Shown here in pieces: positions 29,823 through 38,628 of a DNA stretch of 64,000 nucleotides; the first letter of the stretch is position 1, and each line of letters opens with the position of its first letter. Below the pieces are notes generated by a model, which did not search any database, was not told the DNA's origin, and saw only the letters and a list, made by a program, of their open reading frames with translations. The position numbers and the translations under genes were made by a program. Source of the stretch: Acidovorax sp. NO-1 (GTDB lineage: Bacteria > Pseudomonadota > Gammaproteobacteria > Burkholderiales > Burkholderiaceae_C); contig NZ_AGTS01000100.1 of NCBI RefSeq assembly GCF_000238595.1, positions 62,001 through 126,000 on the forward strand, written 5' to 3'.

Positions 29823-30113
29823 ATGAGCAGTGGTTACGTCATCGCATCCGTCACCGTCACCAACCCCACGCAGTACGAGGAGTACCGCAAATGGAGCACC
29901 CTGGCCATGCAGGCCCACGGCGCTGAAGTGTGCGTGCGCGGCGGCAAGGTCGAGGTGCTGGAAGGCGACTGGAACCCCGGCCGCACCGTGATTCTCAAGT
30001 TTCCGAGCTTTGAAGCCGCCCGCGCTTTCTACGACACGCCCGAGTACCAAAAGGCCAAGGCAGCCCGCGAAGGCGCCGCCATCATGCGCATGGTGTGCGT
30101 CGAAGGCGTCTGA
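29823..30113 (+). CDS. DUF1330 protein
   Basis: A 96-residue protein of the DUF1330 family, a small dimeric ferredoxin-like alpha/beta-barrel fold. It has the family signature YVIASVTVTNPTQYEEY, GGKVEVLEGDWNPGRTVILK and FPSFEAARAFYDTPEYQKAK, then a short C-terminal strand. No reaction is established. It starts four bases after kdsA, so it is co-translated in the pyrG-eno row, a placement common in related genomes. There is no export signal. Confidence 0.9.
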   Translation: MSSGYVIASVTVTNPTQYEEYRKWSTLAMQAHGAEVCVRGGKVEVLEGDWNPGRTVILKFPSFEAARAFYDTPEYQKAKAAREGAAIMRMVCVEGV

Positions 30114-30130
30114 GCGCACACACCCGATTC

Positions 30131-31499
<1,369 letters not shown>

Positions 31500-31522
31500 T
31501 GCCCCCCACGGTCGCCCACTGC

Positions 31523-31612
31523 GTGTGGCTCCCTGCCCCCCCAAGGGGCCACGTTTCCCTTTCGGGGCTGACCGCCAAGCGGTTCAGAGCGCCTTGGGGC
31601 GGCCCGGCGGCG
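31523..31612. repeat. GC-rich inverted repeat downstream of eno
   Basis: After the eno stop, a CCCCCCAAGGGGCC segment and a later GCGCCTTGGGGCGGCC segment form a large imperfect inverted repeat separated by about 50 bases, with an inner CCGCCAAGCGG. It differs from the AGCGCTT repeat and resembles another short family seen in related genomes. It could act as a structured transcript end for eno, but there is no T tract. Confidence 0.5.
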
Positions 31613-31642
31613 AAACATCGTTGCAACAGTAAAGGTTGACCC

Positions 31643-31921
31643 TTGGTCTCACGCACCGTCACCGTGGTTCTGCTGGCACTGCTGGTGGGGCTGCACGCCC
31701 AGCTCTGGCTGGGGCGTGGCAGCGTGCCGCGTGTCAACGAGATGCAGCGGCAGATTGATGTGCAGAAGGCCGCAAACGACCAGGCCCGCCAGGCCAACGA
31801 GCGCCTGGCGTCCGAGGTGCACGACCTCAAGGAAGGCCTGGACATGGTGGAAGAAAAAGCACGCAGCGAACTGGGCATGGTCAAGCCCAACGAGATCTAC
31901 GTGCAGTTCACACCGCGCTGA
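31643..31921 (+). CDS. ftsB: Cell-division protein FtsB
   Basis: A 92-residue bitopic membrane protein. A short cytoplasmic tail, one transmembrane helix (about residues 6-22, VTVVLLALLVGLHAQLWLG), and a leucine-zipper-like coiled coil (about 33-72, with NEMQRQIDVQKAANDQARQA) match FtsB, which forms the FtsQBL complex at the septum. The start appears to be TTG at 31643, preceded by AAAGG, because a stop codon lies two codons upstream and the next GTG would cut the helix. Its position after eno supports the name. Confidence 0.88.
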   Translation: MVSRTVTVVLLALLVGLHAQLWLGRGSVPRVNEMQRQIDVQKAANDQARQANERLASEVHDLKEGLDMVEEKARSELGMVKPNEIYVQFTPR

Positions 31922-31934
31922 GGCGCGGTTTTTT

Positions 31935-32429
31935 GTGCACCCCGTGTCTGCGCCGCCGCCGACCATTGCCCTGATCGGCGCACCCGGCACCGGGGCCGCA
32001 GCCCTCGCACACGATTTGCAACAGCGGTTGGCACGAGGCGCTGCGCGCCTTGTCTGCACGACGACCGCGGACGACTGCACGGCGGCTGCCCTCACGTTGC
32101 TGATGGGGCTGGACCTGCCCTGCCCGCCCGCGCAGCAACCCGACCGCGAAGCCGCGGACGCCCGGCTTCGGGCTGCGCTGGCCCAAGCCGGGCTGCGTTA
32201 CCAGGTGGTCTATGGCCAAGGTGAACGGCGGATCGAGAACGCACTAAACGCTATCAATAAGATAGCTATTGGCGCTTATCCAGCAAGCGCTAGCGGCAGT
32301 TTTGAATCAAAAAATGGGGCCCGAATGCCCCGGTTGCGCGACTGGAACTGCGAGAAATGCAGCGACCCTCAATGCGAGCACCGCCTGTTCACCTCGCTTG
32401 TCGCCCAGCGAGAAGCACGGCAACCCTGA
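31935..32429 (+). CDS. Unknown protein with a degenerate P-loop and C-terminal Cys motif
   Basis: A 164-residue product with a GTG start at 31935 (another GTG at 31944 is possible; no ribosome site decides). The N-terminus IALIGAPGTGAAALAHDLQQ looks like a P-loop strand-loop-helix, but the Lys and Ser/Thr of Walker A are replaced by Ala. The C-terminus has DWNCEKCSDPQCEHRLFTSL, a compact Cys/His cluster that might bind metal. Between them, residues about 105-127 (AINKIAIGAYPASASGS) are encoded by a copy of the family repeat. I do not recognise the family. It follows ftsB on the same strand. Confidence 0.65.
   Translation: MHPVSAPPPTIALIGAPGTGAAALAHDLQQRLARGAARLVCTTTADDCTAAALTLLMGLDLPCPPAQQPDREAADARLRAALAQAGLRYQVVYGQGERRIENALNAINKIAIGAYPASASGSFESKNGARMPRLRDWNCEKCSDPQCEHRLFTSLVAQREARQP
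32250..32314. repeat. Short palindromic repeat (copy 5) inside the P-loop-like gene
   Basis: GCTATCAATAAGATAGC is followed by GGCGCTTATCCAGCAAGCGC and a TTTTGAATCAAAA end. The copy lies within the coding frame of the degenerate P-loop protein and is translated through without a stop. Confidence 0.75.
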
Positions 32430-32451
32430 GGGCCGTGCCAAATCTGGCGGA

Positions 32452-33444
32452 TTACTGGATGCCCGTGGGCCCGGGCGGCTGGCTGACAGCGGGCGAGACA
32501 AAAATCTGCGCGGCGTCCACTGCATCAAACCGGTACTGCTGGCCGCAGAACTCGCAGCCCACCTCGATGTCCTCGCGCTCGGCGAGGATGCTCTCGGCTT
32601 CTTCCGCGCCCAGGTTGCGCAGCATGTTGCTCACCCGCTCGCGGCTGCAGGTGCAGGCAAAGCGCGGTCCGCTGGCGCCTTGCTGGGGCTCAAAGCGCAG
32701 CAGCTTTTCCTCCCAGAACAGGCGGTGCAGGATGGTGTCCACGTCCAGCGTCAGCAACTCCTCGCGCGTCAGGCTGGCGGCCAGGTGGGCGATGCGGTTG
32801 TAGTCCTCGTTGTGGCCGATCTGGTCTTCGTTCTCGCGGTGCGAGAGACCTGCGGCCAGGTTGCCTTCACCCTTGATGGGCATGCGCTGGATCAACAGGC
32901 CCGCCGCCACCTGCTCGTTGGCGCCGAGCACCAGAATGGTGTCGAGCTGCTCGGACTGCAGCATGTAGTGCTGCAGCACGTCGGACAGGCGGTCCAGCTT
33001 CTCGTGGTGGTCGCCGTGCAGCGGCACCACGCCCTGGTAGGGCTGCTGGCCAGGGTGGCGGTCCTTGGGGTCCAGCGTGATCGCGCAGCGGCCGCCGCCG
33101 CCCACATTCACCATCTGGCTCAGGCGCGCGCCGTCGGGCACGTCGCCGTTGATGGTGGCCGTGGCGCGCAGGCTCAGGTCCGACTGCACCTCGGCCACGG
33201 CCAGCTTGACCGGGCCATCGCCAAACACCTGCAGCACCAGCGCACCGTTGAACTTGATGTTGGACTGCATCAACACACCGGCCGCCGCCATCTCGCCCAG
33301 CAGCTCGCTCACCGGTGCGGGATACGCGCCCGTGGCGGAATTGCCTGCACGCACGCGCAGGATTTCCGTCCAGGCATCGGTCAGGCGCACGATCATGCCG
33401 CGCACGGGAAGGCCATCAAAAAGAAACTTGTGAAGTTCAGACAC
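32452..33444 (-). CDS. hslO: Hsp33 redox-regulated chaperone
   Basis: A 330-residue Hsp33 holdase, switched on by oxidation. The N-terminal domain starts SELHKFLFDGLPVRGMIVRL and contains GARLSQMVNVGGGGRCAITL. The C-terminal redox switch has the zinc cysteines CTCSRERV and CEFCGQQYRF (residues about 268 and 299), the CxC-CxxC set of the family. The start is taken as GTG at 33444, where the family sequence begins; the frame is open further upstream and overlaps the carbonic-anhydrase gene. It lies 26 bases after the gamma-carbonic-anhydrase gene on the same strand. Confidence 0.93.
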   Translation of the reverse strand: MSELHKFLFDGLPVRGMIVRLTDAWTEILRVRAGNSATGAYPAPVSELLGEMAAAGVLMQSNIKFNGALVLQVFGDGPVKLAVAEVQSDLSLRATATINGDVPDGARLSQMVNVGGGGRCAITLDPKDRHPGQQPYQGVVPLHGDHHEKLDRLSDVLQHYMLQSEQLDTILVLGANEQVAAGLLIQRMPIKGEGNLAAGLSHRENEDQIGHNEDYNRIAHLAASLTREELLTLDVDTILHRLFWEEKLLRFEPQQGASGPRFACTCSRERVSNMLRNLGAEEAESILAEREDIEVGCEFCGQQYRFDAVDAAQIFVSPAVSQPPGPTGIQ

Positions 33445-33470
33445 GCAGGGGTTCCAGAAAATGTCGGCAA

Positions 33471-33995
33471 TCAGCCGATTTTGCGCAGGCCGTTTCGAAA
33501 ACGTCGCGCGTTGTCCATGTAGTGCAGGGCGCTCTGGCGCAGCCCTTCGATCTGCTCGGGCGTCAGTTCGCGCACCGCCTTGGCGGGGCTGCCAATGATC
33601 ATGGAGCCATCGGGAAACTCCTTGCCCTCGGTGACCAGCGCACCGGCGCCCACCAGGCAATGCTTGCCGATCTTCGCCCCGTTGAGCACCACGGCGCCAA
33701 TGCCGATCAGCGATTCGTCGCCAATCGTGCAGCCATGCAGCATGACCTGGTGGCCCACCGTCACGCGCTCGCCCACCACCAGGGGTTTTCCGAAGTCGGC
33801 GTGCAGCACAGTGGCGTCCTGGATGTTGGAGCCCGCGCCAATGGTGATGCTCTCGGTGTCGCCGCGCACCACCGTGCCAAACCAGACGCTGGCGTCTTCG
33901 CCCAGCACCACGTTGCCCATCACCTGCGCGCTGTCTGCCACCCAGGCCGATGCGGCCACCTGCGGCGCCACGCCATCGAGTTCATAAATTGCCAT
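33471..33995 (-). CDS. Gamma-carbonic-anhydrase-family protein
   Basis: A 174-residue left-handed beta-helix protein with hexapeptide repeats (VMGNVVLGEDASVWFGTVVR, ITIGAGSNIQDATVLH). The zinc-ligand positions are present as HADFGKP and VGHQVMLHGCTIGDES, with three histidines. Relatives (YrdA, PaaY, CaiE types) are carbonic anhydrases or CoA-thioesterases; the true activity is not settled here. The gene precedes hslO and is divergent from the DUF455 gene. Confidence 0.9.
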   Translation of the reverse strand: MAIYELDGVAPQVAASAWVADSAQVMGNVVLGEDASVWFGTVVRGDTESITIGAGSNIQDATVLHADFGKPLVVGERVTVGHQVMLHGCTIGDESLIGIGAVVLNGAKIGKHCLVGAGALVTEGKEFPDGSMIIGSPAKAVRELTPEQIEGLRQSALHYMDNARRFRNGLRKIG

Positions 33996-34065
33996 GCACC
34001 ACTCCAGAAAAAGAAAAGGCCAGCGCGCGCAAGGCCACAGAAGCTGCCAGGCGTTACAGCGCCCC

Positions 34066-34071
34066 TAGAAT
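34066..34071 (+). promoter_or_regulatory. -10 box of the DUF455 gene, near-leaderless
   Basis: TAGAAT lies eight bases before the ATG of the DUF455 gene, so transcription would start almost on the start codon. A short AAGGA lies within this gap. The -35 is not recognisable. Confidence 0.45.
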
Positions 34072-34078
34072 TGTAAGG

Positions 34079-34882
34079 ATGGAGCTTCGCCAACGTGCAC
34101 TGCAGGTCTTGTGCCTTTCAGACCCTGAACAAAAAGCGGCCGCAGCGCTTGCCCTGCATGCGCAAGCAGCTACGCTTTCAATAGCAAACGACACGCACCC
34201 AATCCCCGGCGACGCCCACGACCTGCCAGGCCGCCCTGCGCGCCCCGAGCTTCGGCGTCATACCGACATGGCCCGGCGCTCGCCCGCCACGCCCGAGGGG
34301 CGCGCCGTGCTGATTCACGCCATCGCGCACATCGAGTTCAATGCCATCAACCTGGCGCTGGATGCCGTCTGGCGCTTTGGCGGCATGCCGCAGCGTTACT
34401 ACCTCGACTGGATGCTGGTGGCGGCCGAGGAGGCCGGCCATTTCAGGCTGCTGCGCGACCACCTGCGCAGCCAGGGCCATGACTACGGCGACTTCCCGGC
34501 CCACCAGGGCCTGTGGACCATGTGCGAGAAGACTGGGCACGACATCCTTGCCCGCATGGCGCTGGTGCCCCGGACCCTGGAGGCCCGGGGGCTGGACGCC
34601 ACGCCCCAGATCCAGGCCAAGCTGCGCCAGGTGGGCACGCCCGACGCACTCGCGGCCGTGGCCATTCTGGACACCATCCTGCGCGACGAGGTGGGTCATG
34701 TGGCGATTGGCAACCACTGGTATCGCTGGCTCTGTGAACGGGCGGGGCTGGACCCCGAGACCCACTACGCCACGCTGGTGGCGCAATACGAGGCCCCGCG
34801 CCTCAAACCCCCGTTCAACGAAACGGCCCGCAAAAAGGCCGGCTTCACCGACAACGAACTGCGCTGGCTCCAGCAGCTGTGA
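34079..34882 (+). CDS. Ferritin-like DUF455 protein
   Basis: A 267-residue protein of the DUF455 family, helical with a ferritin-like fold. Metal-binding candidates are in IAHIEFNAINLALDA (ExxH-type), AAEEAGHFRLLRDHL and ILRDEVGHVAIGNHWY, giving the paired Glu/His helices expected for a di-iron site. Relatives are linked to tRNA or unclear oxidative roles; the reaction is unknown. The ATG at 34079 fits the family start MELRQRALQVLCL; the upstream open frame is not supported. Residues 30-38 (AQAATLSIANDT) are encoded by a fragment of the family repeat (34164-34190). Confidence 0.88.
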   Translation: MELRQRALQVLCLSDPEQKAAAALALHAQAATLSIANDTHPIPGDAHDLPGRPARPELRRHTDMARRSPATPEGRAVLIHAIAHIEFNAINLALDAVWRFGGMPQRYYLDWMLVAAEEAGHFRLLRDHLRSQGHDYGDFPAHQGLWTMCEKTGHDILARMALVPRTLEARGLDATPQIQAKLRQVGTPDALAAVAILDTILRDEVGHVAIGNHWYRWLCERAGLDPETHYATLVAQYEAPRLKPPFNETARKKAGFTDNELRWLQQL

Positions 34883-34975
34883 AATTCTGGTTACATGGCG
34901 CATTGCCGCCGCTCCTACAATCCGCCGCGCCAGCCCGGCACTGACACCGGCCCCTGTTTCTTCGATACTCCCTCC

Positions 34976-36241
34976 ATGAGCACAAACACCGCCCCCGGCA
35001 CTTCTTCTGCACCTGCCACCGACAACCAGACCTCGGTCGCCATGATCGCGCGGCAGGCCATCGTCAACGCGCAACAGGTGGTGGTGGGCTACGAACTGTT
35101 CAACCGCTCGCGCAGCGGCGCGGCGCACACGGCCGCCACCGATGTGATCCTGGTCTTCACGGCGCTGTCGCATGCGGGCACCGAAGAGCTGGTGGGCAAG
35201 AAGCTCATCTTCGTCAACTGCACCCACGAGAGCCTCTCGGGCGGGCACCTGGAACTGGTAGACCCTGACAAGGTGGTGCTGGAGATCCCGCCGCTGGGCC
35301 ATGCGGCCAGTGAAGAGGTGGCCACGCGACTGCCCATCCTCACGGAGCTGCGCGATCGCGGCTTTCACCTGGCGTTCAACCACACTGTGCTGGAGTCGGC
35401 CTATGCGCCCTGGCTGCCGCTGGCCGACTACATCAAGCTGGACCTGTCGGTGCTGGCCCCCGACCAGCTCGCCGTGCTCATCAGCTATGCGGGGCGCCAT
35501 TCGCAGGCTGAACTGATCGCCGAAAAGGTGGAAACCGCCCAGCAGTACGACATGGTCTCCAGCCAGGGCGTGCAGATGTTCCAGGGCTACTGGTTCGCGC
35601 GCCCAGCCCTCGTTGAGGCCAAGCTGCTCACGCCCTCGCAGGCCAGCATCATCGAACTCATCAACCAGGTGCGCAAACAGGCCAGCACCGACGACATCGA
35701 AGAAACGCTCAAGAAAGACGCTGGCCTGGCATTCAACCTGATGCGCCTGATCAATTCTGCCGGCTTCGGGCTCTCGCGCGAGGTGTCATCCTTCCGCCAA
35801 GCCGTCATGCTGATGGGGCTGAAAAAGCTTTTCCGCTGGGCCGCCCTGCTGCTGACCGCTTCGCGCACCAGTGGCACGCCGTCGTCCGTGGGGCAGACGG
35901 CCGTGGTGCGGGGCCGCCTGATGGAGCTACTGGCGCTGGAAACGCTGCCCCCCGAAGAGGCCGACCAGGCCTTTGTCGTCGGCATTTTCTCGCTGCTGGA
36001 CGTCATGCTCTCGATGCCCATGGAATCGGCGCTGGGCCTGCTCAACGTGCCCGAGCCGGTGGCTGCAGCGCTGCTGCGCCGAGAGGGCTTTCTGGGCGAC
36101 CTGCTGACACTGGCCGAGGCCTGCGAGTCCAGCGACGATGTGGTGTTCAACCGCACGGCAGGGCTGCTGCACCTGTCCAGCCAGCAGATCAACCTGGCCC
36201 ACCTGCAGGCGCTGGCCTGGGCAGACCAGCTCGGCGACTGA
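34976..36241 (+). CDS. EAL-HDOD domain protein (paralogue 1)
   Basis: A 421-residue two-domain protein. Residues about 23-210 form an EAL-like domain: MIARQAIVNAQQVVVGYELF, FVNCTHESLSGGHLELVDPD, VVLEIPPLG, then the usual DDFG position reads AFNHTV, and IAEKVETAQQYDM with FQGYWFARP. The loss of the Asp pair and the EITE glutamate suggests no cyclic-di-GMP hydrolysis. Residues about 215-415 form an HDOD domain (NLMRLINSAGFGLSREVSSF, QAVMLMGLKKLFRWAALLL), a signalling or scaffold module. It is followed by a second paralogue in tandem. Such YuxH-type proteins affect motility or adhesion in other species. Confidence 0.88.
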   Translation: MSTNTAPGTSSAPATDNQTSVAMIARQAIVNAQQVVVGYELFNRSRSGAAHTAATDVILVFTALSHAGTEELVGKKLIFVNCTHESLSGGHLELVDPDKVVLEIPPLGHAASEEVATRLPILTELRDRGFHLAFNHTVLESAYAPWLPLADYIKLDLSVLAPDQLAVLISYAGRHSQAELIAEKVETAQQYDMVSSQGVQMFQGYWFARPALVEAKLLTPSQASIIELINQVRKQASTDDIEETLKKDAGLAFNLMRLINSAGFGLSREVSSFRQAVMLMGLKKLFRWAALLLTASRTSGTPSSVGQTAVVRGRLMELLALETLPPEEADQAFVVGIFSLLDVMLSMPMESALGLLNVPEPVAAALLRREGFLGDLLTLAEACESSDDVVFNRTAGLLHLSSQQINLAHLQALAWADQLGD

Positions 36242-36305
36242 CACCCGTCTGCCTGCGATGCAGGGCGATGCGCAGGGATTCCTGTGCGGGCGGAGCGTGC
36301 CGGTC

Positions 36306-36311
36306 TAGAAT
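36306..36311 (+). promoter_or_regulatory. -10-like box upstream of EAL-HDOD paralogue 2
   Basis: TAGAAT lies 36 bases before the ATG of the second EAL-HDOD gene, in the 105-base gap between the paralogues. It suggests that the second gene can be transcribed on its own. No clear -35 at 17 bases. Confidence 0.35.
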
Positions 36312-36346
36312 CAAGTGCGAGCCCCGCCCTTCATCACAGCAGACCC

Positions 36347-37627
36347 ATGTCGAGCACACCTGAACAAGACGCCCCCGAAGCTGCAGCGCCAGCGGTCGAA
36401 CCCGTAGACGAGAACATCGCAATCATTGCGCGCCAGGCCATCGTGGATGAATCCCGCGCTGTCTATGGCTATGAGCTGTTTGACCGCTCCACGGCCTCTG
36501 ATGCGCACACTGCGGCCAGCGATGCGGCCCTGCTGTTCAATGCCTTGTCATACGCCGGCACCGAAGCGCTGGTCGGCAAGAAGACGGTGTTCATCAATTG
36601 CACGCACGACAGCCTCTCCGGTGGCCACCTGGAGCTGATCCACCCCGAAAAGGTGGTGCTGGAAGTGCCCCCCCTGCCCGAGGGCGCCACCGCAGAACAG
36701 ATCGAAGGCCGCATCCCCACACTGGAAGCACTGCGCGCGCGTGGCTTTCGCCTGGCGTTCGATCAGCAGGCCCTCAAGCGCGCTTACACCAACTGGCTTC
36801 CGCTCGCATCCTTCATCAAGCTGGACATGCAGGCTTTCAAGCCCGAACTGGCAGGGCCGCTGGTGAAATTCTCCACCACCCACAGCAAGGCCACCCTGGT
36901 GGCCGAAAAGGTGGAAACGGCCGAGCAGTACGAGCTGATGCGCGGCCTGGGTGTCAAGCTGTTCCAGGGCTACTGGTTCGCCAAACCGTCGCTGGTGAAG
37001 GCCACCACCATCCGCCCCTCGCAGGCCACCATCATCCAGCTCATCAACCTGGTGCGCAAACAGGCGACCACGGCTGAAATTGAAGAGCTGCTCAAGAAAG
37101 ACCCCACCCTGTCTTTCAACCTGCTGCGCTTCATCAACTCGTCGGGTTTTGGCCTGTCGTGCGAGATCACCTCGTTCCGCCATGCGGTGATGATCCTGGG
37201 CCTTAAAAAGCTGTTCCGGTGGGCAGCCTTGCTCATGACCACATCCCGCGCGGGCGGCGCCCCACCGGCCGTGGGCCAGACCGCCGTGGTGCGTGGCCGC
37301 CTGATGGAGCTGCTCGCCGCCGAGCTGCTGCCGCCCGAAGAATGCGACAACGCTTTTGTGGTGGGCGTCTTCTCGCTGCTCGACACCATGCTGGGTGTTC
37401 CCATTGAAAAAGCGCTGGAATCGGTGGCGCTGCCCGAGCCCGTGATGGATGCACTGCTGCGTGGTACCGGGGTGTTTGCGCCTTTTCTGGAGCTCACCAT
37501 TGCGTGCGAAAGCGGCGATGAGGTGGCCTTTGCCAGGGCGGCTGACGCGCTGCACCTGTCCAACCGCCAAGTCAACTGGGCCCATCTGCAGGCGCTGACC
37601 TGGGCGGAAAGCCTGAACGAAGAGTGA
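36347..37627 (+). CDS. EAL-HDOD domain protein (paralogue 2)
   Basis: A 426-residue paralogue of the preceding gene, with strong similarity along its whole length: IIARQAIVDESRAVYGYELF, FINCTHDSLSGGHLELIHPE, VVLEVPPLP, IKLDMQAF, AEKVETAEQYELM, FQGYWFAKP, then HDOD NLLRFINSSGFGLSCEITSF and GLKKLFRWAALLMTTSRAGG. The DDFG equivalent reads AFDQQA, keeping one Asp but not the full set, so phosphodiesterase activity is again doubtful. The N-terminal 25 residues are acidic and Pro/Ala-rich. The pair arose by local duplication. Confidence 0.88.
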   Translation: MSSTPEQDAPEAAAPAVEPVDENIAIIARQAIVDESRAVYGYELFDRSTASDAHTAASDAALLFNALSYAGTEALVGKKTVFINCTHDSLSGGHLELIHPEKVVLEVPPLPEGATAEQIEGRIPTLEALRARGFRLAFDQQALKRAYTNWLPLASFIKLDMQAFKPELAGPLVKFSTTHSKATLVAEKVETAEQYELMRGLGVKLFQGYWFAKPSLVKATTIRPSQATIIQLINLVRKQATTAEIEELLKKDPTLSFNLLRFINSSGFGLSCEITSFRHAVMILGLKKLFRWAALLMTTSRAGGAPPAVGQTAVVRGRLMELLAAELLPPEECDNAFVVGVFSLLDTMLGVPIEKALESVALPEPVMDALLRGTGVFAPFLELTIACESGDEVAFARAADALHLSNRQVNWAHLQALTWAESLNEE

Positions 37628-37655
37628 CGCGCGCCGGGCGTTGGCCCGGCCAGGA

Positions 37656-38555
37656 TCAACCCCGCGGGTGGTGCTGCGCATGCAGCGACTTGAGCCGCTC
37701 CCGCGCCACATGGGTATAGATGGTGGTGGTGGAAATATCGGCGTGCCCCAGCAGCAGCTGCACCACCCGCAGGTCAGCGCCATGGTTGAGCAGGTGTGTG
37801 GCAAAGGCATGCCGCAGCGTATGGGGCGACAGCGGCACGGTGATGCCCGCCACCTGCGCCCATTTCTTCACAATGACCCAGAACATCACGCGCGTCATGC
37901 CGCTACCGCGCTGCGTCACAAAGAGGTCATCGGTCTGCTGGCCGCCCAGGATCGTGCCCCGCGCTTCCTGAAGGTAGCGCTCCAGCCACTGGCGGGCTTC
38001 CTCGCCAAAAGGCACCAGCCGCTCCTTGCTGCCCTTGCCCATCACTCGCAGCACGCCTTCGTTCAACCCCAGCTGGAAGGTCTTGAGGGTGACCAGCTCC
38101 GTCACGCGCAGCCCGCTGGCGTACATCAGCTCCAGCATCGTGCGGTCGCGCAGGCCCAGCGGGTTGCCCAGGTCGGGTGCGTTCAGCAGTGCCTCCACCT
38201 GCGCCTGGGACAGTGTCTTGGGCACGCGCAGCGGCTGGCGCGCGGCCTGCAGGCGCACTGTGGGGTCGGCCGCCATGCGCCGCTCGCGCACCGCCCAGTG
38301 AAAGTAGCGGCGCAGCACCGTCAGGCGCCGGTTGGCAGACGTGGCACGGGTCTGCGCGTGCCGGGCGGCAAAGTACCCCTGAAGGTGGTGCTCGGCTGTG
38401 TCATCCAGCGCCAGCGGCGGCTGCTGGCCTGCCAGCCACTGTGCATACAGCGTGAGATCGCGCCGGTAAGCGGCCAGCGTGTTGCGCGACAGGCCATCCT
38501 CCAGCCACAGGGCGTCCACAAAGGTGTCAATGGCAGTCAGGCTGGTGGGGAGCAT
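37656..38555 (-). CDS. xerD: Site-specific tyrosine recombinase XerD
   Basis: A 299-residue tyrosine recombinase that with XerC resolves chromosome dimers at dif. The N-terminal core-binding domain (AIDTFVDALWLEDGLSRNTL) is followed by the catalytic domain with Arg in YASGLRVTELVTL, Lys in GKGSKERLVPF, HTLRHAFATHLLNHGADLR (His, Arg), HADISTT (second His) and the nucleophile Tyr in TTIYTHV. The DRTMLELMYASGLRV wording favours XerD over XerC. No att-like repeats or phage genes lie nearby, so it is housekeeping. Confidence 0.93.
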   Translation of the reverse strand: MLPTSLTAIDTFVDALWLEDGLSRNTLAAYRRDLTLYAQWLAGQQPPLALDDTAEHHLQGYFAARHAQTRATSANRRLTVLRRYFHWAVRERRMAADPTVRLQAARQPLRVPKTLSQAQVEALLNAPDLGNPLGLRDRTMLELMYASGLRVTELVTLKTFQLGLNEGVLRVMGKGSKERLVPFGEEARQWLERYLQEARGTILGGQQTDDLFVTQRGSGMTRVMFWVIVKKWAQVAGITVPLSPHTLRHAFATHLLNHGADLRVVQLLLGHADISTTTIYTHVARERLKSLHAQHHPRG

Positions 38556-38571
38556 GCAAAAACGATAGCAC

Positions 38572-38603
38572 GTAAAAAAGCCGCCCGTGGCAACGGGCGG
38601 CTT
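38572..38603 (-). terminator. Intrinsic terminator of the Bug receptor gene
   Basis: AAGCCGCCCGT pairs with ACGGGCGGCTT around a four-base loop, followed on the minus strand by TTTTTT. It lies 26 bases after the stop of the solute-receptor gene and upstream of xerD. Confidence 0.9.
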
Positions 38604-38628
38604 GGTGTGGCAACAAAGCCGCGCCGGC

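Noticed and set aside
37656-38555. Phage or island integrase
   Set aside because: The recombinase matches XerD in motifs and length, and there are no att repeats, tRNA target or phage genes nearby.
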